DNA of 64,000 nucleotides from an uncultured Brevundimonas sp. (GTDB lineage: Bacteria > Pseudomonadota > Alphaproteobacteria > Caulobacterales > Caulobacteraceae): contig NZ_CAMZFB010000006.1 in the NCBI RefSeq assembly GCF_947305955.1, positions 1 to 64,000 on the forward strand. Direction: 5' to 3'. The notes below the pieces were generated by a model. That model worked only from the letters and a program-made list of their open reading frames with translations. It was not told the DNA's origin and did not search any database. The position numbers and the translations under genes are program-made. Below are positions 47,002 to 56,690 of the stretch, piece after piece; within the stretch, counting starts at the first letter, position 1; each line of letters starts with the position of its first letter.

Positions 47002-48290
47002 CTGTCCGCCTTCACACGCTGTCCAACGGCGTACGCCTGATCTGTGATCCTCTGGCCGAGCGCCGCACCTTTGCCCTGAACGTTGCCGTTGCCGGTGGCG
47101 CACGGATGGAAAGCGAGGCGCAGTCGGGCTGGTCGCACTTCCTGGAACATCTGGTGTTCAAGGGCGCAGGGGACATGGGCGCGCGCGATATCGTGGAGCG
47201 GATCGAGGCCACGGGCGGCACGATCAATGCGGCCACAGGCTATGAGCGGACCGCCTTTGACGTGCGCGGCGTCGATGGTGCGCTGGAACTGTCGATGCAG
47301 GTGCTGTCGGACCTTGTGTTCCGTCCGACGCTCGATCCGGTCGAGCTGGAGCGCGAGAAGGATGTGGTGGCGCAGGAGATCGCCGAGGCGTTCGATACGC
47401 CCGACGACCACGTCTTTGAAATGGCGCAGGCCACGGCCTTCTTCGATCAGGCGCTGGGGCGTCCGATTCTGGGTTCGGTCGAGAGCCTGAAGCCGGTCAC
47501 GCGCGAGATGATCTCGGCATGGCGGGCGGCGCTGTATTCACCGGAGCGGATGGTGGTGTCCGTATCGGGCGGCGTGGACGAGGACGACTTCCTCAAGATG
47601 GCCGAGACGTGGTTCGGCAGCGAGGTGGCCGGTCCTGCTCCCGTAGTCGAGGATGCGGCCTTTATCGGCGGCGAGGCCCGCATGGCCCGCAAGATCGAAC
47701 AGGCCAATCTGGTCTTTCAGCTGCCGTCCCCTGCGGCGACGTCGAATCGCATTCCGACCGCGCGGCTGTTCACCGAGATCTTGGGCGGCGGCATGGCCTC
47801 GCGCCTGTTCCAGTCGGCCCGCGAGGAGCGGGGGCTGGCCTATGCCATCGACGCCTATATGGAGCCGTATAACGATATCGGCCTGATCGGCATCTATGCC
47901 GGTGCGGCGGCCGAGCGTTCGGAAGAACTGGCCAAGGTGTGCGCCGAGGAGGTCGTGACACTGGCTACCGATGGCCCGACCGAGGCGGAACTTCAACGCG
48001 CCAAGGCGGTGATGAAGGCCGGTCTGTGGATGGCAGATGAAAGTGCGGCCAACCGTTCGGGCCGTCACGCGACGCAGGCGCTGGTCTGGGGCCGTCCGGT
48101 GCCGTCGGACGAGCTGGCCGATTCGCTGGAAGCGGTAACGGCGGACGATATGCGTGATTTCGGGCGTGATCTGCTGGCCCCGGGGGTATCCGCGACGGCG
48201 GTTTTGGGGCCAAAGGCGGCGATCAAGGCCGGAAAAGCCTTTGCATCCACAGTTGAAGCGGCGTCTGCGGGCTTTCGCAGCCAGCCCTGA
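46998..48290 (+). CDS. M16 family zinc metallopeptidase (processing-peptidase-like), probable CTG start
   Basis: RLHTLSNGVRLICDPLAERRT, HFLEHLVFKGAG (HxxEH), INAATGYERTAFDVRG; no ATG/GTG/TTG near the homologous N-terminus; CTGA overlap with SURF1 stop and AGGA 8 nt upstream. Confidence 0.9.
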   Translation: MTVRLHTLSNGVRLICDPLAERRTFALNVAVAGGARMESEAQSGWSHFLEHLVFKGAGDMGARDIVERIEATGGTINAATGYERTAFDVRGVDGALELSMQVLSDLVFRPTLDPVELEREKDVVAQEIAEAFDTPDDHVFEMAQATAFFDQALGRPILGSVESLKPVTREMISAWRAALYSPERMVVSVSGGVDEDDFLKMAETWFGSEVAGPAPVVEDAAFIGGEARMARKIEQANLVFQLPSPAATSNRIPTARLFTEILGGGMASRLFQSAREERGLAYAIDAYMEPYNDIGLIGIYAGAAAERSEELAKVCAEEVVTLATDGPTEAELQRAKAVMKAGLWMADESAANRSGRHATQALVWGRPVPSDELADSLEAVTADDMRDFGRDLLAPGVSATAVLGPKAAIKAGKAFASTVEAASAGFRSQP

Positions 48291-48308
48291 ACGGCGTAAA
48301 CAGGATCG

Positions 48309-48917
48309 ATGGCCCTGTTTGATTGGAAGTCAGAACACGAGGGGCCCGTTCTTGAGGGAGCGGGTGTGGTTCTGCGCCCGCCACGGCCATCCGACTATCT
48401 GGAATGGGCGACTATCCGCGAGGCCTCGCGCGATTACCTGCAACCGTGGGAGCCCGCGTGGTCGGTCGATGACCTGTCGCGCGCGGCCTATAAGCGCCGT
48501 CTGCAGGTCTATGCCCGCGAGATGGAGCTTGGCACGGCCTATCCGTTCTTTGTGATGGACGCCCAGACCAACGCTCTGGTGGGGGCCATTACCCTGTCCA
48601 ACATCCGCCGCGGTGTCGCCGAGACGGGGACGCTGGGCTACTGGATCGGGCAACCCTATGCGGGCGAGGGACGCGGGACGGCCGCCGTGGGGGCCATGCT
48701 GCAGTTCGCCTTTGGCGATCTGAAGCTGCATCGGGTCGAGGCGGCCTGTGTGCCGCACAACCATGCCTCGCAGCGCGTGCTCGAGAAATCGGGTTTCCGC
48801 CGCGAGGGACTGGCCAAGGCTTATTTGAAAATTAACGGCCTTTGGGCAGACCATATCCTGTTTGCAGTTCTGGAGTCCGACCTAGGGGGGCGGCCGCGGC
48901 CAGAGCGCATCGTATGA
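48309..48917 (+). CDS. GNAT N-acetyltransferase (RimJ/RimL type)
   Basis: VVLRPPRPSDYLEWATIREASRDYLQPWEP, GYWIGQPYAGEGRGTAAVGAMLQFAFGDLKLHRVEAACVPHNHASQRVLEKSGFRREG. Confidence 0.95.
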   Translation: MALFDWKSEHEGPVLEGAGVVLRPPRPSDYLEWATIREASRDYLQPWEPAWSVDDLSRAAYKRRLQVYAREMELGTAYPFFVMDAQTNALVGAITLSNIRRGVAETGTLGYWIGQPYAGEGRGTAAVGAMLQFAFGDLKLHRVEAACVPHNHASQRVLEKSGFRREGLAKAYLKINGLWADHILFAVLESDLGGRPRPERIV

Positions 48918-48945
48918 GGCGGATTTGAACAGCCGTTCGAGAGTT

Positions 48946-50601
48946 ATGGCTTGGGACCCTTCTATGGCCCTCGAGGCTCTGGCGGCTGCCGAGTCGGCGC
49001 TGTGGGTCTGGACGCCGGCACAGGACAGCATCAGCTTTGGCGGGGCGACCCTGTCGCTGGGGCTGGGGCCTCTGGCACCCGAATGTTCCGCCGCGACCTT
49101 TGTCGCCATGGCCTTGCCGCAGGACCGTGCGCTGGCCGAGCGCCTGCTGAAGCCGCGCGAGGAAGGCACCGAGATTTCCGTCAGATTGCGTATGCGCGGG
49201 TCCGAGACCTGTCTGTGGCGCGGGGTCTGGCTTGAGGACGGCCTGAGGGCCGCAGGCATTGTGACGCTGGAACACCGGATGGCGGGGACGGGGATGTGTC
49301 CGCTGACCCATCTGTTGGACCGTCGCAGCTTCCTTGGCCGTGTGGCCGAGACTTTGACGACGCCGGGTGACTATGAACTGGTTGTCGCCGATCTGGACCG
49401 TTTGAAGCGGTTGAACGAGGCGCTGGGGCCGGAGAGGGCGGATCTGGTGCTGTCCACGCTGGGGTCGCGTCTGTCGACCGCCTTTCCGTGTGAATGTGCG
49501 CCCGCCCGTATCGGCGAGGACGAGTTCGCTGTCTTTGTGAAGCGCGACCGTCTGGCCAGCGTCAATGCGACGGCAGAGCGGCTGCGCGAGGCGCTGGAAC
49601 TGCCGATGTCGGTGGCGGGCTATGACATTTATCCGACCGTCGCCATCGGGGCGGTGACCTGTGAAGGCGGGCCGGAGGCACCGGCAGCCGGAGAGTTGCT
49701 GCGACGGGCCTCGCTGGCGCTGGAGCGGGCCAAGGCCGCAGGGCGCGGCGGTGCGGCGGCCTATGGCCGTGCGCTGGAGAATGACAGCCTGTCGCGTCTG
49801 GCGCTGGAGAGCGAGCTTCGCAACGCCTTCAGCCGTGGCGAGATCGAACCCTTTTATCAGCCGATCGTGAACCTCTCTACGGGGGCGGTGGCCGGTTTCG
49901 AGGCCCTCGCGCGTTGGCGTCACCCGCAGCGCGGACTGGTGCCGCCGGACGAGTTCCTGTCCCTGACCGAGGAAATGGGTCTGATGGGCGAGCTGGGTCT
50001 GGTGATGATGCGTCAGGCGGCGCGTCAGCTGGCCGAGTGGCTGGCCCGCCATCCGTCGGCAGGGTCGCTGTTCTGCAGCGTGAACCTGTCGGTGGGCGAG
50101 ATCGAGCGTCCGCATCTGGTGGAAGACGTGGCCGACATCATCGGCACCAGTGGTCTGCCCAAGGGGGCGCTGAAGCTGGAAGTGACCGAGAGCGATATCA
50201 TGCGCGATCCGGTGAAGGCCGCCGCTGTGCTGACATCGCTGCGCGAGGTCGGGGCGTCGCTGGCGCTGGATGATTTCGGCACCGGCTTCTCGTCGCTGTC
50301 CTATCTGGCGCGTCTGCCGTTCGATACGCTGAAGATCGACCGCTATTTCGTTCTGACCATGGACAAGGACGAAAGCTCGGCCAAGATCGTGCGCTCGGTG
50401 GTCAACCTCGGGCGCGACCTGTCGCTGGAAGTGGTGGCCGAGGGGGTAGAGAACGCCAGCCTCGCCTATCTGCTCGTGCAGGACGGCTGTCACTACGGGC
50501 AGGGCTTTGGCTATGCACCGGCGCTGTCGGCGCAGGAGGCCGAGGTCTATCTCAATGAATCGCTGGCCGACGGTGCGGCCCCGATCAAGGCGCGCAGCTA
50601 G
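48946..50601 (+). CDS. PAS?-GGDEF(GEDEF)-EAL cyclic-di-GMP phosphodiesterase, PdeA-like
   Basis: GEDEF in place of GGDEF (RIGEDEFAVF); EAL motif AGFEALARWRHPQRG; DDFGTGFSSLSYLARLPFDTLKIDRYFV. Confidence 0.93.
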   Translation: MAWDPSMALEALAAAESALWVWTPAQDSISFGGATLSLGLGPLAPECSAATFVAMALPQDRALAERLLKPREEGTEISVRLRMRGSETCLWRGVWLEDGLRAAGIVTLEHRMAGTGMCPLTHLLDRRSFLGRVAETLTTPGDYELVVADLDRLKRLNEALGPERADLVLSTLGSRLSTAFPCECAPARIGEDEFAVFVKRDRLASVNATAERLREALELPMSVAGYDIYPTVAIGAVTCEGGPEAPAAGELLRRASLALERAKAAGRGGAAAYGRALENDSLSRLALESELRNAFSRGEIEPFYQPIVNLSTGAVAGFEALARWRHPQRGLVPPDEFLSLTEEMGLMGELGLVMMRQAARQLAEWLARHPSAGSLFCSVNLSVGEIERPHLVEDVADIIGTSGLPKGALKLEVTESDIMRDPVKAAAVLTSLREVGASLALDDFGTGFSSLSYLARLPFDTLKIDRYFVLTMDKDESSAKIVRSVVNLGRDLSLEVVAEGVENASLAYLLVQDGCHYGQGFGYAPALSAQEAEVYLNESLADGAAPIKARS

Positions 50602-50610
50602 GCCTTCAGA

Positions 50611-51207
50611 TCAGGCGCGACCGCCCTGTGGCGACAGGTTGGCGGCGTCGATGCCCAGCTTGGCCAGCGCACGGCTCCATTTGCTGGCGTGGTCGTCGTC
50701 GAAAATGAAGGACGGGTCCGCTTCCATCGTCAGCCAGACATTGTCGTTCAGTTCGTCTTCCAGTTGGCCCTCGTCCCATCCGGCATAGCCCAGCACCAGC
50801 TGCGAGCGGGCGGGGCCGGTGATCTCGCCCATGGCGATCAGGGCTTCGCGTGTGCCGGTGACGGCCAGGCCGCCCTCGATGCGCAGGCTGGTCGATTCGC
50901 TGAACCAGTCATCGGTGTGCAGGACAAAGCCGCGCTCTTGCTCGACCGGGCCGCCGATCAGGACGGGACGGCCATCGGCCCCCTGGGTCGGGGTTTCCAG
51001 CTTTTCCAGCACAAAGGCCAGATCGACGCCCGGCGCGGGCATGTCCAGCCGCAGCCCCATGGCGTGTTCGTCATCATGGGTGCAGATCAGGATGACGGCA
51101 TGCTCGAAACGCTCGTCATCGATCCCGGGCATGGCGACCAGCAGTTGGCCGGCCAGCGATGGCCAGTTGGGAGCAGCGATGTCGTCGTGGGGGGAAACTG
51201 AACTCAT
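50611..51207 (-). CDS. YqgE/AlgH family protein
   Basis: LAGQLLVAMPGIDDERFEHAVILICTHDDEHAMGLRLD, VLIGGPVEQERGFVLH, GYAGWDEGQLEDEL. Confidence 0.95.
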   Translation of the reverse strand: MSSVSPHDDIAAPNWPSLAGQLLVAMPGIDDERFEHAVILICTHDDEHAMGLRLDMPAPGVDLAFVLEKLETPTQGADGRPVLIGGPVEQERGFVLHTDDWFSESTSLRIEGGLAVTGTREALIAMGEITGPARSQLVLGYAGWDEGQLEDELNDNVWLTMEADPSFIFDDDHASKWSRALAKLGIDAANLSPQGGRA

Positions 51208-51384
51208 ACCCCTATAGTTGGGTCAGAGGGCCGTCGAGGCAAGTGGGACGACTTGCCTCGCCCGGAAATCGACAATCGACATGCAGATTTATGGTCGCGG
51301 TGACTTGGCGAAGAGGGTTCGGCCTCTATGTTGTTTGGGAAACTGTTGCCGGATGTGCTGGCGACGGTATGCGGAGGAAATCCC

Positions 51385-51870
51385 ATGACCATCCAGATCG
51401 GCGACCGTCTTCCTGACGTCAAACTGACCCGCGCCACGGCCGAAGGCCCCCAGCCGGTGAACTCGGCAGAGTTTTTCGCGGGCAAGACCGTGGCCCTGTT
51501 CGCGGTGCCGGGTGCCTTTACCCCGACCTGCTCGGTGCGCCACCTGCCGGGCTATAAGGACAATCTGTCGGTGCTGAACGAAAAGGGCGTCGATGTCGTG
51601 GCCTGTGTTTCGGTCAACGACGCCTTTGTCATGAAGGCCTGGGCCGAGGCCAATGGCCTGAACGGCGACGACATCGTCATGCTGGCCGACGGCAATGGCG
51701 AGTTCACGGACGCTCTGGGTCTGGCGCTGGATGCCACCGGATTTGGCATGGGCAAGCGCTCGCAGCGCTATTCCATGCTGGTCAAGGACGGCGTCGTGGA
51801 GAAGCTGAACGTCGAGCAAGGCGGCGAGTTCAAGGTCTCGTCGGCAGAGTTCCTGATCGGCGAACTGTAA
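51385..51870 (+). CDS. peroxiredoxin (Prx5/glutathione-dependent type)
   Basis: MTIQIGDRLPDVKLTRA..., VALFAVPGAFTPTCSVRHLPGYKDN. Confidence 0.95.
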   Translation: MTIQIGDRLPDVKLTRATAEGPQPVNSAEFFAGKTVALFAVPGAFTPTCSVRHLPGYKDNLSVLNEKGVDVVACVSVNDAFVMKAWAEANGLNGDDIVMLADGNGEFTDALGLALDATGFGMGKRSQRYSMLVKDGVVEKLNVEQGGEFKVSSAEFLIGEL

Positions 51871-51895
51871 GCGTCAGAGCCGTTAGAGCTTGAAG

Positions 51896-51930
51896 AAGGA
51901 GCGTCCGGATACGGGCGCTCCTTTTTTCTT
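51896..51930 (+). terminator. Rho-independent terminator
   Basis: AAGGAGCGTCCG-gata-CGGGCGCTCCTTTTTTCTT. Confidence 0.82.
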
Positions 51931-51935
51931 GCGCG

Positions 51936-53846
51936 TCAGGCGGCGGCCTGTTGTTCGGCTTTTTCCAGTGTCGCCTGAAGGGTGGCGATGAGGCTGGCAG
52001 GGGTCAGGGGTTTGGACAGATAGGCCGTCATGCCGGCGGCGGCACAGGCCATCTGGTCCTCGGGCGCATTGTCCGCGGTGACGGCGATGACAGGGGTGGA
52101 GGCGTTCGGACCGCCCGCCTTGCGAAGGCGGCGGGTGGTCTCGCGGCCATCCAGTTCGGGCATCCGCACGTCCATGAAGATGACGTCAAAGGGCGTGTGC
52201 GAGGCCAGTTCCAGCGCCGTGCGGCCATCGGCGGCCATGCTGATATCGCAGTCGAAGGATTGCAGGATGAGCTGGATGGCGCGGCGGTTGATCTCGTGGT
52301 CGTCGACGACGAGGACGCGCAGCGGTGTGTCGTTGAGACTGTCGTTCTCGGCTGTCTCGGCAGAGACGGGGGCGGGTGCGGGATCTGGCGCGGCGACGGG
52401 CGCTGCTGTCGGGGCCGGAGCCTGAACCTGTGCGGGCGTTTGGATGGCCTCAACCGGCACGATGCGCGGGATATAGGGCGCGGCACGTTCGGGCGCCTGG
52501 ACGGGCAGGGCGCTGGCTTCGGCCTCGGGCAGGGTGACGGCCACGGTGAAGATGGTGCCACGGCCGGACTGGCTGCGAGCGGTCAGGCGTCCGTCCATCA
52601 GGCGCATCAGGTCGCGGCAAATGGACAGGCCCAGTCCCGAGCCGCCCTGCATGGCGCTGGGGTCGGCGGATACCTGTTCGAACGGGGTGAAGAGGCGGGC
52701 GAGCTGATCCTCGGACATGCCGCTGCCGGTGTCCTCGATCTCGATGATCAGGGCGAGGTTCTCGGCTTCGTCGCGGAAGCTGGAGGTCCGAAGGGTGATG
52801 GTCCCCTCGGTCGTGAATTTCAGCGCGTTTGAGATCAGGTTGTTCAGCACCTGACGCAGGCGCATCTCGTCGCCGATGAGTGCGCGGGGCAGGTCGCGCT
52901 GGGTTTCCAGACGTAGCTTCAGCCCCTTGGCGCGGATGGCGGGATGCCACAGGCGCACAGTCTGGGCGATCATGCGGCGCAGGTCGAACGGCTGGGCGCT
53001 CAGGGTCAGGCGACCGGCATTGATACGGGCCTGATCGAGCAGGTCGTTCAGCAGGCTGTTCATCATCTTTCCGGCGTCACTGATCAGGGCCAGCTGCTGG
53101 CGACCGCCTGCGCTCAGATCGTGCTGCAGGCTGTCGGCACCCGTGGTGATGGCGGTGATGGGCGTGCGAAGTTCGTGGGCGATGGTGGCCAGAAGATTGG
53201 TGCGCGCGGTCACGGCGGCCTCGGCCTCGATCCGTTTGCGCTCGGCCAGCTCATAGGCCTGGCGTTGGGCACGGTCGGCTTCGTGCTGGCGACGGGCCGC
53301 GACCTGACAGATGCCGAGGAAGACGACGCAAGCCGTTCCGACCGCCAGCATGGTGTTCTGGTCCGCCCCCAGTTGGCGCACGAAGAACGGGGCCGCCAGC
53401 AGGGTGACGGCACACGGCGTGGCGGTCAGGGCGACGACACGCAGGGACGATGCGCCATGGGTGACGGACTGGACGATCCCGGCGGCCAGATAGATGACCG
53501 CGCAGATGCCGCCATAGACACCGCCGACATACCACAGCGGCAGGGCCATCCACGCAAAGGTGGTGGAGGAGGTGAAGAGGATGGAATCGTAGAGGAAGCC
53601 CCTGAGCCCGCGCGGACCTGAATCCCCTTGCGCGAACTGGGTGCGGATGACGTAGCGTTCCATCAGCAGCACGACCAGATAGGCACAGAGCCAGCCCAGA
53701 ATGGGCGCTATGCCGATGATCGGTGCCGTGACAACAGCGGCGGCAGCCGCCGCGCAGACGCGATGGCTGATCGTGCGATGGCGTGAAGCAATGGCATTGC
53801 TCCAGCCATAAGGATGGGTCTGCGTTGAATCACTGGCCAAGGCCAT
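51936..53846 (-). CDS. membrane hybrid histidine kinase with C-terminal receiver domain
   Basis: N-terminal TMs; HisKA TIAHELRTPITAI; HATPase GSGLGLSICRDLMRLMDG; receiver LRVLVVDDHEINRRAIQLILQSFDCD...DVIFMDVRMPELDG. Confidence 0.95.
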   Translation of the reverse strand: MALASDSTQTHPYGWSNAIASRHRTISHRVCAAAAAAVVTAPIIGIAPILGWLCAYLVVLLMERYVIRTQFAQGDSGPRGLRGFLYDSILFTSSTTFAWMALPLWYVGGVYGGICAVIYLAAGIVQSVTHGASSLRVVALTATPCAVTLLAAPFFVRQLGADQNTMLAVGTACVVFLGICQVAARRQHEADRAQRQAYELAERKRIEAEAAVTARTNLLATIAHELRTPITAITTGADSLQHDLSAGGRQQLALISDAGKMMNSLLNDLLDQARINAGRLTLSAQPFDLRRMIAQTVRLWHPAIRAKGLKLRLETQRDLPRALIGDEMRLRQVLNNLISNALKFTTEGTITLRTSSFRDEAENLALIIEIEDTGSGMSEDQLARLFTPFEQVSADPSAMQGGSGLGLSICRDLMRLMDGRLTARSQSGRGTIFTVAVTLPEAEASALPVQAPERAAPYIPRIVPVEAIQTPAQVQAPAPTAAPVAAPDPAPAPVSAETAENDSLNDTPLRVLVVDDHEINRRAIQLILQSFDCDISMAADGRTALELASHTPFDVIFMDVRMPELDGRETTRRLRKAGGPNASTPVIAVTADNAPEDQMACAAAGMTAYLSKPLTPASLIATLQATLEKAEQQAAA

Positions 53847-53940
53847 GGTCCCCCACGCTCCTGTTTCAACAGGATTTTTGGTCCCCCGACCGATCCTGTG
53901 GGCAGGAGTATGCGCGATGAGCCCTAATGGACTGTCAACG

Positions 53941-54972
53941 TTATGCGGAAATTGCTTCCGACAGTGAGGTGAAGCCGTCTGCCTTCAGGCGGGCCAGCAG
54001 GTCGCGCTTGATATCCGTCACAAGCGACGGGCCGCGATAGACCAGAGCCGAATAGAGCTGGACCGCCGATGCACCCATGCGGATGCGTTCATAGGCCTCT
54101 GCACCGCTGTCGATACCGCCGACGGCGATCAGCGGCAGACGGCCTTGGGAAGCCTCGGCTGCCGCTTGCAGGGCGCGGCGGGCGAAAGGCTTGATCGGCG
54201 CACCCGACAGGCCGCCCGTCTCGCCCTTGAAAGACGACTTCAGATGGTCGGGGCGTTCCAGCGTGGTGTTGGAGACGATCAGGGCGTCGATCCTGTGGGC
54301 CAGCGAGGCCTCTACGATCATGCCGATCTCCTCACCGATCAGGTCGGGCGCGATCTTGAGAAAGACCGGAGCGCCGTCCGACGGGCGGGCTTCATTGATG
54401 CGGCCCAGAAGGTCGTCCAGCGCCTCGCGGCCCTGAAGGGCGCGCAGGCCTGGCGTATTGGGCGAGGAGATGTTGACGGTGAAATAGTCGGCAAGACCCG
54501 CCAGACGCTTCAGGCCGGTGACATAGTCGGCAGCCTTGTCCTCGGTTTCCTTGTTGGCACCGAGGTTGGCACCGATCGGCACGCCGCGCGGGCGGTCTTT
54601 CAGGCGGGCGGCAAAAGGCTCGAGCCCATCGTTGTTGAAGCCCATGCGGTTGATGACGGCCTGATCCTCGACCAGGCGGAACAGGCGGGGCTTGGGATTG
54701 CCCGGCTGGGCACGGGGGGTGACCGAGCCACATTCCACGGCACCAAAGCCCATGCGGGCGAGGCCGTGCAGGGCTTCGCCGTTCTTGTCCAAACCTGCGG
54801 CCAGACCGACAGGGTTGGGGAAGGTCAGGCCCGCAATCGTGACAGCCAGCGCGGGATCATCCTTGGGCGCGGCGAGCAGGGGCACCAGCCGCGCGGCATG
54901 GATGGCAGCACGGTGGGCTATCTCGGGGTCGAGGCGGCGAAGCAGGGCAGTGCCCAGATCGGTAGCGGGCAT
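53941..54972 (-). CDS. pyrD: dihydroorotate dehydrogenase (quinone)
   Basis: FPNPVGLAAGLDKNGEALHGLARMGFGAVECGSVTPRAQPGNPKPRLFRL, NISSPNTPGLRALQ, GVGGIDSGAEAYERIRMGASAVQLYSALVY-type motif. Confidence 0.96.
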   Translation of the reverse strand: MPATDLGTALLRRLDPEIAHRAAIHAARLVPLLAAPKDDPALAVTIAGLTFPNPVGLAAGLDKNGEALHGLARMGFGAVECGSVTPRAQPGNPKPRLFRLVEDQAVINRMGFNNDGLEPFAARLKDRPRGVPIGANLGANKETEDKAADYVTGLKRLAGLADYFTVNISSPNTPGLRALQGREALDDLLGRINEARPSDGAPVFLKIAPDLIGEEIGMIVEASLAHRIDALIVSNTTLERPDHLKSSFKGETGGLSGAPIKPFARRALQAAAEASQGRLPLIAVGGIDSGAEAYERIRMGASAVQLYSALVYRGPSLVTDIKRDLLARLKADGFTSLSEAISA

Positions 54973-55322
54973 CAGTCAGCCTGTTCGGGAAGGATCATTT
55001 CGCCGCTGTCGGTGACCGACAGCGGTTGGGCCCCGAACGTCGCCGTGACGGGCAGGGGGCCATAGATGTGCGGAAACAGGGCACCGCCACGGGACGGTTC
55101 CCACACGAGAGTGTCGCCGAGGGCATCGAGGTCGACCTCGACCAGCATCAGGTCCGACTGGCCCGCATAGTGTTTGGCCGCCGTGCCTTCCAACTGGTCC
55201 AGAGTGGACAGGTGGATATAGCCGTCGGCCTTGTCGACGACGGAGCCGTTGTACTGGCCCTCGGCAAGGGCTTGGCGCCAGTCTGATGCGGAGAGGATCT
55301 TGAACGCCTTGGTCGGCAGCAT
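54972..55322 (-). CDS. DUF952 family protein
   Basis: AFKILSASDWRQALAEGQYNGSVVDKADGYIHLSTLDQLEGTAAKHYAGQSDLMLVEVD. Confidence 0.9.
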   Translation of the reverse strand: MLPTKAFKILSASDWRQALAEGQYNGSVVDKADGYIHLSTLDQLEGTAAKHYAGQSDLMLVEVDLDALGDTLVWEPSRGGALFPHIYGPLPVTATFGAQPLSVTDSGEMILPEQAD

Positions 55323-55337
55323 TGCGGTGCCCTTAGG

Positions 55338-55835
55338 TTACACGGACGCTGGGGTCAGCCAGCCTTCGTAGGAGGGGCGGCCTGCGGCATCCACGGTGAA
55401 GACGGCGCAGCCACCGGTGGGGAAGCCGCCGGCAAAACGGTCCAGAACAGCGGGCGAGGCGGCGCTTTCGATCAGGTAATCGACGGCCAGCTGATGGATG
55501 CCCGGATTGTGGGCCAGCACCATGACGCAGCCCTCATTGTCCTCGTTGATCTCGACCTCGTCGCGCAGGGTGCGGGCGGGAGCATCGTAGAGGTGGTCCA
55601 GAACCTGAACCTCGACATCGCCGATGGCGTCCTGAACCTGTTCCCACGTCTGCTGGGTGCGGACGGCGGCGGAGACGAGCGCCAGATCGGGGCGGAAGCC
55701 GCGCTCGGCCAGAGCCTTGCCCATGCGGGCGGCGTCCTGAAGGCCTTTGGGGGTGAGGGGGCGATCTTTATCGCCGCCACCTTCGGGGGCGCGGCCATCG
55801 GCCTCGGCGTGACGCATCAGGATCAGTCGGTGCAT
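55338..55835 (-). CDS. histidine phosphatase (SixA-like)
   Basis: MHRLILMRHAEADGRAPEGGGDKDRPLTPKGLQDAARMGKALAERG, VLAHNPGIHQLA. Confidence 0.92.
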   Translation of the reverse strand: MHRLILMRHAEADGRAPEGGGDKDRPLTPKGLQDAARMGKALAERGFRPDLALVSAAVRTQQTWEQVQDAIGDVEVQVLDHLYDAPARTLRDEVEINEDNEGCVMVLAHNPGIHQLAVDYLIESAASPAVLDRFAGGFPTGGCAVFTVDAAGRPSYEGWLTPASV

Positions 55836-56644
55836 GGATCGCCCACATAGAGGGGTTCGGCCCGTTGGACCAGATGCGAACGGCGTGTGGCGGCATCCGT
55901 CGCGGACATCTTTGCGTGAGGCAGGGACCGCGCGCCGACCGGATTGAGGGCAGGAACGGGATTGAGCGCGGTGATCGCATTGCCGCGCGGTCGCGAGCGG
56001 GCATAGGTGCGGCGGCCCGCCTCCAGCATGATCAGGCCCGCGGTGCCGGGCAGGATCAGGCGGCCAAACTGTTCGATCCCCTCGGCCAGAGGCAGGGCGG
56101 CGCGCCACGGCGGGGTGTACAGCGCCTGTGACCATGCGCGCGGTTCCAGTCCGGAGCGGCGGATCAGGCCCTCCATCTGTTTGCGCGACGACGGACGGCC
56201 ATGGCCGAAGGGCGTGCTTTCGGTTCGTGCCCAAATGCCGCCGCGTGCCGCCGACACCACGATCACGCGGCCATTGGGTGACAGGACGCGGCTGACTTCA
56301 TTCAGCAGGGCCTGAGGATCGTCGGCCTCCTCGATGGCGTGGACCAGCAGCACGCGGTCGAACAGGCCCGAAGGGAACGGCAGGGCGCGGTCATCCACCA
56401 GAGTGGTGCGGTTGCGGGCGGCGGCCACCCATGGCTCGGCCCCCTGACCACCCGGCATGGCGGCGATGACGCGGCGTGCGCCCGTGAACTGGCCCAGCCA
56501 AGGCGTGGCATAGCCCAGTCCAAGGATGTCGCAGTTGTCGGCGGTGCCCCATGCGTCGTCCAGCCTCTGGGCTAGAATGCGGCGGACCAGCGCCCCCTTG
56601 GGGTCGCCGTAAAAGGCCCGAAGCTCGTCTACACTGCGCCGCAT
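55823..56644 (-). CDS. class I SAM-dependent methyltransferase
   Basis: DILGLGYATPWLGQFTGARRVIAAMPGGQG..., RVLLVHAIEEADDPQALLNEVSRVLSPNGRVIVVS. Confidence 0.88.
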   Translation of the reverse strand: MRRSVDELRAFYGDPKGALVRRILAQRLDDAWGTADNCDILGLGYATPWLGQFTGARRVIAAMPGGQGAEPWVAAARNRTTLVDDRALPFPSGLFDRVLLVHAIEEADDPQALLNEVSRVLSPNGRVIVVSAARGGIWARTESTPFGHGRPSSRKQMEGLIRRSGLEPRAWSQALYTPPWRAALPLAEGIEQFGRLILPGTAGLIMLEAGRRTYARSRPRGNAITALNPVPALNPVGARSLPHAKMSATDAATRRSHLVQRAEPLYVGDPCTD

Positions 56645-56690
56645 GACAGCACTATAGGCTGATGCGGGGGGGATCGGCTAGGATGGCGAT

